Assembly: GCF_045862395.1 (NCBI RefSeq)
Contig: NZ_AP023087.1
Location: 620,001 to 684,000, forward strand
Reading direction: 5' to 3'
Source: Marinicellulosiphila megalodicopiae
Lineage (GTDB): Bacteria > Pseudomonadota > Gammaproteobacteria > Pseudomonadales > Natronospirillaceae
DNA: 64,000 bases
The notes under the pieces are model-generated. The model had not been told where the DNA came from, searched no databases, and worked only from the letters and a program-made list of their open reading frames with translations. A program made the translations under genes and the position numbers. Of the stretch, positions 1 to 8,912 are shown in pieces. Position 1 is the first letter of the stretch, and every line of letters begins with the position of its first letter.

Positions 1-422
1 TCTAATAATGCCAAACCAATAAATGGTAAAAGCATTAAAGCAGGAATGGAAATTTTATTGCGATAGGCTTTGGGTAAAAAGTTTGAACCAGCAACAATTG
101 CAAACAAAGAAACCAAACAAAGGTTTACCCGCCATAAAGATTCAGGAGGATAACTGCCATAAAAAAACTGTTTACTCCAGGCATTAATAAATACCCAGCA
201 TGCTCCTGTATCGGTACAGTCATCTTGAGATTCACCGACCCAATTAGCTGAAATGAATAACCAGTCAATCATTTTTGGTAAAGTGAAAAATACTAATGCA
301 GCTAATACTAATGTCACAAAACTATTTTTATAGTTGGGAAAAAGATTCCCTCTGATCCAGCCTATGAATCCCACATCTAAATTGGGTGCTGGACGAGCAG
401 GGGATGGTTTAAATTCAATCAT
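1..422 (-). CDS. aapM: Amino-acid ABC transporter permease, AapM-like (partial)
   Basis: This is the N-terminal 140 codons of an inner-membrane permease; the gene continues past the left edge. The ATG at 422 opens with MIEFKPSPARP, followed from about residue 35 by a hydrophobic segment and further membrane segments. An AGGAG ribosome site overlaps the TAG stop of the upstream permease gene, nine bases away, so the two are translationally linked. In the known Aap system AapQ and AapM form the membrane channel for general L-amino acids, fed by periplasmic AapJ and powered by AapP, which would lie outside the window. The family call rests on gene order and similarity to the AapQ neighbour. Confidence 0.85.
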   Translation of the reverse strand, partial: MIEFKPSPARPAPNLDVGFIGWIRGNLFPNYKNSFVTLVLAALVFFTLPKMIDWLFISANWVGESQDDCTDTGACWVFINAWSKQFFYGSYPPESLWRVNLCLVSLFAIVAGSNFLPKAYRNKISIPALMLLPFIGLALL

Positions 423-431
423 GAAACGCTC

Positions 432-1622
432 CTATCGCTCTATGTGGGCTACTTTTTTATTAAGTCGATTCATTAAAAATGAAATCGCCATATTAAAAGC
501 AAAATAAACGGCAATGGTCATAAATACAATTTCAATTGCTTGTCCGGTCTGGTTCAAACTAGTGCCTACGAACACTGTAAATAAGTCAGGGTAACCAATT
601 GCAGTAGCAAGAGTTGAATTTTTTACAAGGGATTGGTATTCACTATTTAATAGAGGAACAATGACACGCATCGCTTGTGGGACAATCACTAAGCGCATGA
701 TGCGGCTTTCTTTTAAGCCTAAACTTCTCGCTGCCTCCGTTTGTCCTTGCGGTACAGATTGCACACCAGCACGTACAGCTTCTGCAATAAAAGCACCGGT
801 ATACACAGAAAGGGCAATGGCTAATGCCATTAATTCAGGAATGACCGTGATACCACCTTGAAAGTTAAACCCTTGAAGTGATGGAAATTCTAATGTAAAT
901 GGAATACCTGTGATGAATGTTATCAATAAAGGTAAGCCAATAATAATGCCAAGCCCAGCCCAAAATGTAGGAAACTGTTCACCTGTTAGCTCTTGTCGTT
1001 TTTTTGCCCATCGAGCTAAAAATATGGCACCAACAATAGCAACGCCAACGGATACGTAAACGATTGTCGACAATCCTTCGCCTATTAGTCTTGGTAAAAA
1101 TAAACCACGTATGTTTAAAAAAACTGCCTCACCAATACTTAAGCTTTGTCTGGTTGAAGGGAGTGTAGCAAGTACTGCGGAGTACCAAAAAAAAACCTGT
1201 AACAATAATGGAATATTTCTGAAAATTTCAACATAGACAATGGAAGCTTTTTTGACTAACCAATTTTTTGAAAAATACGCCACACCCATTAAAAACCCAA
1301 TGGCTGTCGCAAAAAATATTCCGATGACTGAAACTAACACTGTGTTTAGCATGCCAACTACAAACGTTCTTGCGTAACTGTAAGTGGCGTCATAGGGCAC
1401 TAAGGTCATTAAAATATCAAATCCTGCTGTGCTTCCTAAAAATTCATATCCACTTTTAATGCCGCGTGCTTCCATGTTGGCTAACGTATTAGACACCATC
1501 GAATAGAAAAAATAAGACAGTGCAAATAACAACAAGAGTTGATAGATGATTGCTCTATTTTTGGGGTTATTAAAAAAGGAAGGTTTTGATTTTGTTTGAA
1601 TAGTATCTGTATGTTCAATCAT
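432..1622 (-). CDS. aapQ: Amino-acid ABC transporter permease AapQ
   Basis: The 396-residue inner-membrane permease has an N-terminal membrane segment (residues 27-45), a large periplasmic loop and a C-terminal bundle of helices. The EAA loop that contacts the ATPase is visible as EAARSLGL near residues 296-303. This is the layout of the PAAT-family permeases AapQ/BztB, which are longer than histidine or glutamine permeases. It lies between aapJ and aapM on one transcript. A stem-loop between aapJ and this gene (1684-1707) probably lowers permease expression relative to the binding protein. Confidence 0.9.
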   Translation of the reverse strand: MIEHTDTIQTKSKPSFFNNPKNRAIIYQLLLLFALSYFFYSMVSNTLANMEARGIKSGYEFLGSTAGFDILMTLVPYDATYSYARTFVVGMLNTVLVSVIGIFFATAIGFLMGVAYFSKNWLVKKASIVYVEIFRNIPLLLQVFFWYSAVLATLPSTRQSLSIGEAVFLNIRGLFLPRLIGEGLSTIVYVSVGVAIVGAIFLARWAKKRQELTGEQFPTFWAGLGIIIGLPLLITFITGIPFTLEFPSLQGFNFQGGITVIPELMALAIALSVYTGAFIAEAVRAGVQSVPQGQTEAARSLGLKESRIMRLVIVPQAMRVIVPLLNSEYQSLVKNSTLATAIGYPDLFTVFVGTSLNQTGQAIEIVFMTIAVYFAFNMAISFLMNRLNKKVAHIER

Positions 1623-1683
1623 AATCTTTGCGCTTATTTGAATGAAGAATGTAAAAAACAGATAAAAAATTAAGAGATAAAAA

Positions 1684-1707
1684 AAGGCGAGTAATCATAC
1701 TCGCCTT
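1684..1707 (-). terminator. Stem-loop between aapJ and aapQ
   Basis: A perfect 10-bp stem, AAGGCGAGTA with its complement, closes a 4-base loop and is followed on the minus strand by a run of T. It lies directly after the aapJ stop. Such partial terminators commonly allow excess production of the binding protein over the permeases in ABC operons. Confidence 0.8.
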
Positions 1708-1718
1708 AGTTTAATTTT

Positions 1719-2732
1719 TTATCGAATTGGAGCAGAGTACATTAATCCGCCACGAGTCCATTGTGCATTTTGACCTCGAGCAATTTGTAAAGGAGAGTCT
1801 TTACCAACATTTCTGTCAAAACTCTCACCATAATTACCTACTTGTTTAACAATCATATAAGCCCAGTCAGCACTTAATTTTAAGCTTGAACCGGCATCAC
1901 CTTCTGTGCCTAATAGGCGTTTTTGTGCAGGGTTACCGCTTTTCATTTTTGCGTCAACATTAGTTGAAGTCACACCTAAATATTCAGCTTCAATCATTGC
2001 GATTAACGACCAACGAACAACGTTAAACCATTCATCATCCCCTTGGCGAACAACAGGGCCAAGCGGCTCTTTTGAAATCACTTCTGGTAATACAATGGCA
2101 CCACTTGGATTTTTTAGACCAATTCGAATAGCGTATAATTGCGATTGGTCAGACGTTAATGCATCACAACGACCCGATTCAAAACCTGCACGGGTTTGGT
2201 CGGATGAATCAAACGTGATCACTTTGTATGTCATATTTTTTGAACGGAAATAATCCGCTAAGTTTAATTCTGTTGTAGTACCTGCTTGAATACAAAAAGA
2301 CGCGCCGTTTAATTCTAAAACACTTTTTACACCAAGGCTTGATTGAACCATAAACCCTTGACCATCATAATAATTCACGCCAGCAAAGTTTAAACCTAAT
2401 GATGCATCTCGTGTGATTGTCCAGGTTGTATTTCGCGCTAGAATATCAATTTCACCTGATTGTAATGCAGTGAAACGCTCTTTTGCCGTTAAAGGTTTGT
2501 ATTGTACTTTATTTGCATCACCTAAAACTGCTGCTGCTACTGCTTTACAGCTATCGACGTCTAGTCCACTCCATTGCCCTTTTTCATCCTTTTGAGAAAA
2601 ACCTGCAAGGCCAGTACTCACGCCGCAAGAAAGTGTGCCGCGAGTTTTTACATCATCCAATGTACCTGCTGTTGCACTAAAACTAAGACCTAATGTTAAG
2701 CTGGTTGCTAGAATAGTTGAGAGTTTGATCAT
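1719..2732 (-). CDS. aapJ: Periplasmic general amino-acid-binding protein AapJ
   Basis: This solute-binding protein of about 337 residues captures L-amino acids in the periplasm for the AapQM permease. The chosen start is the ATG at 2732 (MIKLSTILATSLTLG), which gives a clean signal peptide ending at ATAG. A GGAG site at 2739-2742 lies six bases upstream; an in-frame TTG at 2744 would place that ribosome site inside the gene. The mature part begins TLDDVKTRGTLSCGVSTG and contains typical AapJ blocks (SGLDVDSCKAVAAAV, RFTALQSGEIDILARNTTWT). It is the first gene of the aap operon. Confidence 0.92.
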   Translation of the reverse strand: MIKLSTILATSLTLGLSFSATAGTLDDVKTRGTLSCGVSTGLAGFSQKDEKGQWSGLDVDSCKAVAAAVLGDANKVQYKPLTAKERFTALQSGEIDILARNTTWTITRDASLGLNFAGVNYYDGQGFMVQSSLGVKSVLELNGASFCIQAGTTTELNLADYFRSKNMTYKVITFDSSDQTRAGFESGRCDALTSDQSQLYAIRIGLKNPSGAIVLPEVISKEPLGPVVRQGDDEWFNVVRWSLIAMIEAEYLGVTSTNVDAKMKSGNPAQKRLLGTEGDAGSSLKLSADWAYMIVKQVGNYGESFDRNVGKDSPLQIARGQNAQWTRGGLMYSAPIR

Positions 2733-3109
2733 TTTGAGCTCCAAGATTTGTAATTAAATTACTGATTAGTGACACTGAAAATTCCAAAAACATGATTGTC
2801 AGATATTTTTAGATAAAATAAAACCAAGCAAATACCTAACCATATAACCAAAGAAATAACACAATGCTTGCTGTGCTTAATTAAGTAATTGAAAAATAAG
2901 GATTTTTTTTAGAAGGGAATAGAATAAAAACAGTTTATGTCTTTTTATGGTGAGTTTTTATGTGTCATAAATATGCAAGATTGTGAACTTGCACTGTTTC
3001 ATAGCATAAAAAAACAGAATTCTGACTGACTTAAAATTATCATGGCGAGAAATAAATCAATAAATTATGGACTTATTTTTCAAGCGAAAAGTAAGTCCAT
3101 AATTGGTTT
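2733..3109. other. Intergenic region upstream of aapJ
   Basis: This AT-rich stretch separates the promoter side of the aap operon from the 3' end of lnt. It should carry the aapJ promoter, but I see no clear operator. Its only clear structure is the lnt terminator hairpin at its right end. Confidence 0.5.
3066..3105 (-). terminator. Terminator of lnt
   Basis: A long stem-loop lies just beyond the lnt stop codon. The outer arms ATTATGGACTTA and TAAGTCCATAAT are perfect, the inner TTTTC/GAAAA pair extends the stem, and an AT-rich tail follows on the minus strand. Confidence 0.65.
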
Positions 3110-4600
3110 TTATTTTTTATGGCGTACAAATACAATCACAACTAATGCTAATAAAGCTAAAAACATTAAATATACATGTCCATATTTTGAATAAACCGTC
3201 ATGGATCGATTTAAGCTGACTTCACCTATTAATGTGGCAGAAACAAAAGATTCAAGTTTATGGGTAATTTTTCCATAAGGATCAATAAATGCTGTAATGC
3301 CTGATTGAGTTGAACGCACAACACTTAATCGATTTTCGATGGCGCGCATTTGAGCGATTTGTAAATGTTGATGAGGTGCTAAGGAATTTCCAAACCAGTC
3401 GTCGTTACTTACTGTAATGATGATTTCTTTGTCTTTTGCGTTGGTACGAACTAATTCAGGATACGCCGCTTCGTAACAAATAATTGAGCCGATCACATGT
3501 GGTATCCAAGTTTCATTTTTTAATTGATTGACAATGATTGGCGTTTGATTCGCATCCCCTGGAAAATAATCATAGGCATTCATATTTAGAAAAGGAAAGG
3601 TTTTGCGAATGATGTCACCATAAGGCATATATTCACCAAATGGCACTAAGTGGATTTTATCGTAAACCCCTGTTGAATTTCCCATCGCTTGGATGGAGTT
3701 ACGTGGGCGATTATCTACAAGTCTTGGCACACCTGCTATTAATGAAGTTTGGTTTTTTTTCGCCCATTGGCCAATATAATCTAACACTTGTTGATTGGTT
3801 TGATAGCTATCTGTTAATGCTGCTTCTGGCCAAACAATAAGATCGGTGTCATTTAATTTAATGGTTTCGTTTAAATATTGTTCTCTGGATTCAACGGTGA
3901 TTTTATTCGTCCATTTTGTTTTTTGATCAACGTTTGATTGAATTGCTGCCACTTTTAATGAGCCTGTGGTTTCATTAAATTGAATGAATTGAGTGAAATA
4001 ACCAAGTACAAAAACTACAGCGAAGCTAAAAAGTATTGAGGCTTTTTTAATATGGCTAACATTGAGTATTTGACTAAAAAGAACGGCGAATAGCACTACG
4101 ATAAATGACAATCCATAAACACCAAATAAACTTGCAAGCTGGCCTATATAGGTGTCGGTCATGCTGTAACCTGCAAACAGCCAAGGGAAACCCGTAAATA
4201 ACCATGTTCGAATCCATTCAAATACCATCCAAAGGCAAGCAAAGCTGATAAACGAAAGCATTTTGTTTGCAAAAAATCGAGAATAAATCCAGCCTTGAGC
4301 CAAAAATAATAAGGCAAACCCTAGGCAAAACACAAAGATACTGGCCGCTGCAATGAATGGTGGAACATATACCGTTAAAAATGCGAAATAAATCCACGAT
4401 ATACCGGTTGCAAAAAAACCAAAGCCATATCCATAACTGATACGTTTTGAAAATTGGGGAAATTTACTTAATAAAATATACCACGCAGCTACGCTAACAA
4501 ATGTTGCAGGCCACAGTTTAAAAGGGGCTAAACCGATTGAGAATAGAGCCCCAGAAATAATAGGTAATATAGTAGAATAAAGCGCAGTGGTCAGTTTCAT
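3110..4600 (-). CDS. lnt: Apolipoprotein N-acyltransferase Lnt
   Basis: This inner-membrane enzyme adds the third acyl chain to the N-terminal cysteine of lipoproteins, the last step of lipoprotein maturation. The first 210 residues form about six membrane helices, and the C-terminal half is a nitrilase-type domain. The catalytic triad can be placed at E259 (VWPEAAL), K315 (YDKIHLVPFGEY) and C375 (GSIICYEAAYPE). The length of 496 residues is close to E. coli Lnt (512). A last membrane helix precedes the C-terminal VRHKK. The gene stands alone here, without ybeX/corC beside it. Confidence 0.95.
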   Translation of the reverse strand: MKLTTALYSTILPIISGALFSIGLAPFKLWPATFVSVAAWYILLSKFPQFSKRISYGYGFGFFATGISWIYFAFLTVYVPPFIAAASIFVFCLGFALLFLAQGWIYSRFFANKMLSFISFACLWMVFEWIRTWLFTGFPWLFAGYSMTDTYIGQLASLFGVYGLSFIVVLFAVLFSQILNVSHIKKASILFSFAVVFVLGYFTQFIQFNETTGSLKVAAIQSNVDQKTKWTNKITVESREQYLNETIKLNDTDLIVWPEAALTDSYQTNQQVLDYIGQWAKKNQTSLIAGVPRLVDNRPRNSIQAMGNSTGVYDKIHLVPFGEYMPYGDIIRKTFPFLNMNAYDYFPGDANQTPIIVNQLKNETWIPHVIGSIICYEAAYPELVRTNAKDKEIIITVSNDDWFGNSLAPHQHLQIAQMRAIENRLSVVRSTQSGITAFIDPYGKITHKLESFVSATLIGEVSLNRSMTVYSKYGHVYLMFLALLALVVIVFVRHKK

Positions 4601-4829
4601 AAGGATTCCGTAAAGCTATAAATACATGCTAGTTGATTGAATGTGGCTGATTGTATGAGGATTTAATTATTTTGCAAATTTGTCGAGTTTTTATCTTAGG
4701 TGAAGCTACACTTTTAAACAGTGATTGAGTTGCGATCACTTTTTAAGTGGGTGTTTTACTTACAGTTTTTGAAACATTGCCCTCAATATAGAGGCTAATA
4801 ATTAAGCTACAGTTAGGTTTATTTCAGTT

Positions 4830-6743
4830 ATGAACGTCATTATTTATTGCGAAGCGAAAAGTGAGAGACAGTATTATCAAGCCGTTTGTGAGGAAATTGG
4901 TGTAATCGTGACAATCAGTGAAACAACCGCCGCATTTAAAGATCAGTTAATTGCTAACGATTTTCAGCTAATTATTCTTTCATTACATTTGGTGGATATT
5001 CATAGTTTTGAATTAGCTGGCTATATTCGAAAGCAACTTCCCTTTATTAATACTCCTATAGTCGTGATGACCGCCGATAACCGCGAAACTGTTTTAAAAG
5101 ATGCCTTGAAAGCTCAAATTTCAGATGTATGTGAAAAGCGTCATATTGAAAATTTAAAAAGCATTTTAGAGCGCATGAATGCTCGTCACAAACAAATAGA
5201 CGCTAAAATATTGTATTTAGAAGATGATAAAGCTTTGGCTGGCGCTACGGTTTCTACATTAAATACCGCCGGCATTAAAGTAGATTGGTGTATTGATTTA
5301 AAACATGCTCAGGCGTTTGCTAATCAAAACAAATATGACTTAGTGTTATTGGATACCGTCTTAAACAATAATGAATCAGGGATTGATTTTTTAATTTGGA
5401 TAAGAGCAAATGCTATTGCGCATAATGTTGATATTCCAATATTAGTGATTTCAAGTTTTGCCGCTGCAGATCGAAAAATACAAATATTTAATGCAGGGGC
5501 CGATGACTTTTTGGCTAAACCTTATGTAGAGGATGAATTATTAGCAAGGGTCATTAGTTTAATTGAACGTAAGCGAATTGAATCAGCAAGACCTTCATGT
5601 AGCGATCCGTTAATTGAACAAAAAAGATCACGTTTTTTAGCGACCATTGCTCATGATTTACGCTCACCATTAAATGCAGTGTTAGGGCATTTGCAATTGT
5701 TAGACAATAGCGCATTAAATGCAGCTCAACTTAATCACGTAAGCCAAGCAGTGCAATCGGCAACTACGTTAAAAGAGCTAATAAAGGATTTGCTTGATTT
5801 TAGTATTATTGAAGATGATCAATTTAAATTGTATCCAAAACCTAATGATTTACACGCTATATGTAATGAAGTCTTTAATACAGTTAATGTCACCAATGAA
5901 AAACACGATCTTAATTTAGTAATGACAATGTCTGAAGATCTGCCAGTTGACATAAATATTGATGCATTACGCTTAAAGCAAGTGTTACTTAATCTTTTAA
6001 GTAATGCGTTAAAATTTACAAAAAAAGGCACAATTCATTTTAAAATTGATTTTAACGACAAGACTAAGGTGGCTTCATTTCATATTATAGATACCGGAAA
6101 AGGCATTGATGAAGCTGAGTTAGCCAGTATATTTGATACATTCACCCAAACTGATCGAGGCAGTAAAGAGGCGTCAGAAGGATTCGGGTTAGGTTTGTCG
6201 ATCTGTCATCGACTTGTATTTTTATTGGGGGGCAACATCAGTGTAAAATCAAAAATTAATAAAGGTAGCGATTTTTATTTTGATATACCACTGACTTTGA
6301 ATGCAAAACAAAATATTGATACATCGCAAGTCAAACCGTTTGAGAAAGATAATCCTTATCAGGTTTTAATTGTGGATGATAATCAATTTAACCTAGAGGT
6401 GATGAAAGGATTTTTGAAAAAGTTAAATATTAAAAATCAAAGTGCAAATAATGGATTACAAGGATTAAAAAAATTGGAAACACAGCGATTTGATGCAGTG
6501 ATTTTAGATTGTATGATGCCGATAATGGACGGGTACACCATGGCGCAACAAATGCGATACGAATCTAAATTTGACCATATAAGTATTATTGCAAGCAGTG
6601 GCAGTTTTAGTGATACGGAGAAACAAAAATGTTTGTCTTTTGGTATGAATGATTTTTTACCAAAGCCCATTTATTTTCCTGATGTAAAAAAAGTATTGAA
6701 ACACGCATTTGATCGAACTTCTCTTTGCGCTAACAGGGGATAA
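4830..6743 (+). CDS. Hybrid sensor histidine kinase with three receiver domains
   Basis: This soluble 637-residue signalling protein has no membrane segment. The order is a degenerate receiver (1-115), a receiver (about 126-248; acidic EDD131-133, phospho-acceptor D175, K230), a HisKA domain with H275 in IAHDLRSPLN, an HATPase_c domain with N box (LLSNALKF near 392) and G boxes (DTGKGID 421, GFGLGLSI 451), and a C-terminal receiver (DD516-517, D560, K612). In the first receiver the phosphorylatable Asp is replaced by S51, so that domain cannot accept phosphate there. It is a single gene with no cognate regulator next to it; the input signal is unknown. The architecture resembles BarA/TorS-like phosphorelay kinases without an Hpt domain. 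Confidence 0.85.
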   Translation: MNVIIYCEAKSERQYYQAVCEEIGVIVTISETTAAFKDQLIANDFQLIILSLHLVDIHSFELAGYIRKQLPFINTPIVVMTADNRETVLKDALKAQISDVCEKRHIENLKSILERMNARHKQIDAKILYLEDDKALAGATVSTLNTAGIKVDWCIDLKHAQAFANQNKYDLVLLDTVLNNNESGIDFLIWIRANAIAHNVDIPILVISSFAAADRKIQIFNAGADDFLAKPYVEDELLARVISLIERKRIESARPSCSDPLIEQKRSRFLATIAHDLRSPLNAVLGHLQLLDNSALNAAQLNHVSQAVQSATTLKELIKDLLDFSIIEDDQFKLYPKPNDLHAICNEVFNTVNVTNEKHDLNLVMTMSEDLPVDINIDALRLKQVLLNLLSNALKFTKKGTIHFKIDFNDKTKVASFHIIDTGKGIDEAELASIFDTFTQTDRGSKEASEGFGLGLSICHRLVFLLGGNISVKSKINKGSDFYFDIPLTLNAKQNIDTSQVKPFEKDNPYQVLIVDDNQFNLEVMKGFLKKLNIKNQSANNGLQGLKKLETQRFDAVILDCMMPIMDGYTMAQQMRYESKFDHISIIASSGSFSDTEKQKCLSFGMNDFLPKPIYFPDVKKVLKHAFDRTSLCANRG

Positions 6744-6785
6744 AAGTTAAACTAATGCCCAATTTAACCTGTCTTTGAGCCTATT

Positions 6786-8066
6786 GTGAGTATCGATTCT
6801 AACGATTCAACCATTGATTCACCTAACTTCGTTTCGCTGTTTCGTCAAAGCGCACCCTATATCTATGCAAATCAAGATAAAACCGCTGTATTTGTTATCA
6901 GCGCACTAGCCCTTGAACATCCAAACTTTATCAATACTCTGCATGATTTAGCCTTACTTAATGCATTAGGATTAAAAATTGTTTTAACCTATGGTTTAGA
7001 TCACGAGCAAGATAATGATCAAACCCCTGTAGATCCCGAAAAACTTAAACAACTAATTCAAAGAAACGGTGAAGTGTTGAGTCAAATTATGTCTCAGTTT
7101 TCATTAGGGTTAATTAATTCACCCATGCACGGCGCTAAAGTTCGAGCGATTACAGGGAACTTTGTAACCGCAAAACCAAAAGGCATTATTAATGGTGTGG
7201 ATCATAAAGCATTAGGTGAAATTCGAAATGTGGATTCTCAGTCTTTTAATTCACATTTAAATTTAAACGAAATTATTGTAATTACACCTATTGCTAACTC
7301 CCCAAGCGGTGAAGTGTTTTATATTAACCCTTGGCAGCAGGGTGCAAAAATAGCCAGTAAATTACAAGCGGATAAAATAATATTTTTAGGGCAGTGTGAA
7401 TTAATTAATCAATCGTTTAAAGGTGAACTGACATTAGAACAATCTAAGCGTTGGCTCTCTTTGCAACCATTTGATGCGATGGGGATTCGTGAATTGCGCC
7501 ATGCAATTGTTGCATTAAATGAAAAAGTGAATCGTGCATATTTACTGGATTTTAAAATTAATGGGCAATTATTAACGGAGTTATATACTCGTGATGGTTG
7601 CGGCACGTTAATTTATCAAGACGATTATGACGTGATCCGTCATGCAACCATGGATGATGTGACGGGTATAAAAGCATTACTTGAACCGTTAGAAAAAAAT
7701 GAAGTGTTGGTGACACGTACAAAACAAAACTTAGAAGAGAATATTAATCAATTTCAAGTTTTTGATCGTGACGGAATGATCATAGGCTGCGCTGCGTTTA
7801 ATTCGTTCGGCGAAACAGGAGAGCTTGCTTGTTTGGTCATGCATGAACAATATCGTCAAGCAAGTCGTGGTGATATGTTATTGAAAAAAATACAAGAAGT
7901 TGCAAGAGCAAAAGGGGTAAGACAATTGTTTGTTTTAACCACTCAAACTGCACATTGGTTTGTTGAGCGTGGTTTTGTAAAGGCTGCGCTTCAAGATTTA
8001 CCAGAGCAAAGACAATCACTTTACAATATTCAACGTAATTCAAGTGTGTATATTAAACAATTATAA
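6786..8066 (+). CDS. argA: Amino-acid N-acetyltransferase (N-acetylglutamate synthase) ArgA
   Basis: ArgA makes N-acetylglutamate from acetyl-CoA and glutamate, the first committed step of arginine synthesis. The 426 residues match the classical ArgA layout: an amino-acid-kinase-like domain (about 25-285) that normally binds the feedback inhibitor arginine, and a C-terminal GNAT domain (about 290-426) with the acetyl-CoA loop in YRQASRGDMLLKKI. The start is GTG at 6786, with only a weak TTGAG ribosome site. pyrF follows after 14 bases, so the two genes are probably co-transcribed and link arginine and pyrimidine synthesis, which share carbamoyl phosphate. Confidence 0.93.
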   Translation: MSIDSNDSTIDSPNFVSLFRQSAPYIYANQDKTAVFVISALALEHPNFINTLHDLALLNALGLKIVLTYGLDHEQDNDQTPVDPEKLKQLIQRNGEVLSQIMSQFSLGLINSPMHGAKVRAITGNFVTAKPKGIINGVDHKALGEIRNVDSQSFNSHLNLNEIIVITPIANSPSGEVFYINPWQQGAKIASKLQADKIIFLGQCELINQSFKGELTLEQSKRWLSLQPFDAMGIRELRHAIVALNEKVNRAYLLDFKINGQLLTELYTRDGCGTLIYQDDYDVIRHATMDDVTGIKALLEPLEKNEVLVTRTKQNLEENINQFQVFDRDGMIIGCAAFNSFGETGELACLVMHEQYRQASRGDMLLKKIQEVARAKGVRQLFVLTTQTAHWFVERGFVKAALQDLPEQRQSLYNIQRNSSVYIKQL

Positions 8067-8080
8067 ATAGGTTTTTTTAA

Positions 8081-8899
8081 ATGAGTTTTATTGAACAAAT
8101 TAACAAACAACGCATTAAAAATAATTCAATGGTGTGTGTAGGGCTTGATCCTTTTGTAGAAAAAATGCCAATAGAATTTCAAAATTCTAAAACCGGAATT
8201 TTTGATTTTAACAAAGCCATCATTGATGCAACGTATGATGTTGTGTGTTCTTATAAACCACAGTTTGCGCATTATGCGGCTATCGGCCAATTAGATGCAT
8301 TAAAACAAACCATCGCGTATATCAAAAAAACTTACCCAGAAGTGCCAGTGATTTTAGATTCAAAGCGTGGCGATATTGGGACCACTGCTGATATGTACGC
8401 AAAAGAAGCGTTTGAGCAATATAACGCCGATGCCGTAACGGTAAACCCCTATATGGGAGACGATACGATATTGCCTTTTACCGCTTATAAAGATAAAGGT
8501 GTCGTGATTTTATGTCGTACCTCTAACCCAGGTGCTGGCGTGATTCAAAATATTAAAAGTGATGGTAAAACATTATTTGAAATCATAGCTGAGCGTGCCA
8601 GTACCGTTTGGAATGAAAATAACAATGTCATGTTAGTAGTCGGTGCAACCGCACCAGAAGAAATGGCGCGCATTCGCTCTCTTGTTGGTAACATGGAATT
8701 TTTAGTTCCTGGTCTTGGTGCACAAGGTGGGGATGTACAAGCAGTCATGGACGCTGGTCTGAATGCAGATAATTCAGGTTTAGTGATCAATTCATCACGC
8801 GGTGTATTGTATGCTTCTAACCAATTGAGTGACTTTGCTCAAAAAGCCAGATTAGAAGCCATCGCTCTTAGAGATCAAGCTAATCAATATAAAAAATAA
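8081..8899 (+). CDS. pyrF: Orotidine 5'-phosphate decarboxylase, type 2
   Basis: This enzyme decarboxylates OMP to UMP, the last step of de novo UMP synthesis. The active-site block DSKRGDIGTTA (residues 93-103) holds the catalytic D93, K95 and D98. The length of 272 residues and the RGDIGTTA form of the motif place it in the longer type 2 subfamily, known mainly from actinobacteria, myxobacteria and some other lineages, rather than the shorter type 1 enzyme of E. coli. It follows argA closely and precedes the dGTPase gene by 13 bases. Confidence 0.93.
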   Translation: MSFIEQINKQRIKNNSMVCVGLDPFVEKMPIEFQNSKTGIFDFNKAIIDATYDVVCSYKPQFAHYAAIGQLDALKQTIAYIKKTYPEVPVILDSKRGDIGTTADMYAKEAFEQYNADAVTVNPYMGDDTILPFTAYKDKGVVILCRTSNPGAGVIQNIKSDGKTLFEIIAERASTVWNENNNVMLVVGATAPEEMARIRSLVGNMEFLVPGLGAQGGDVQAVMDAGLNADNSGLVINSSRGVLYASNQLSDFAQKARLEAIALRDQANQYKK

Positions 8900-8912
8900 T
8901 AAAACCGATAAA

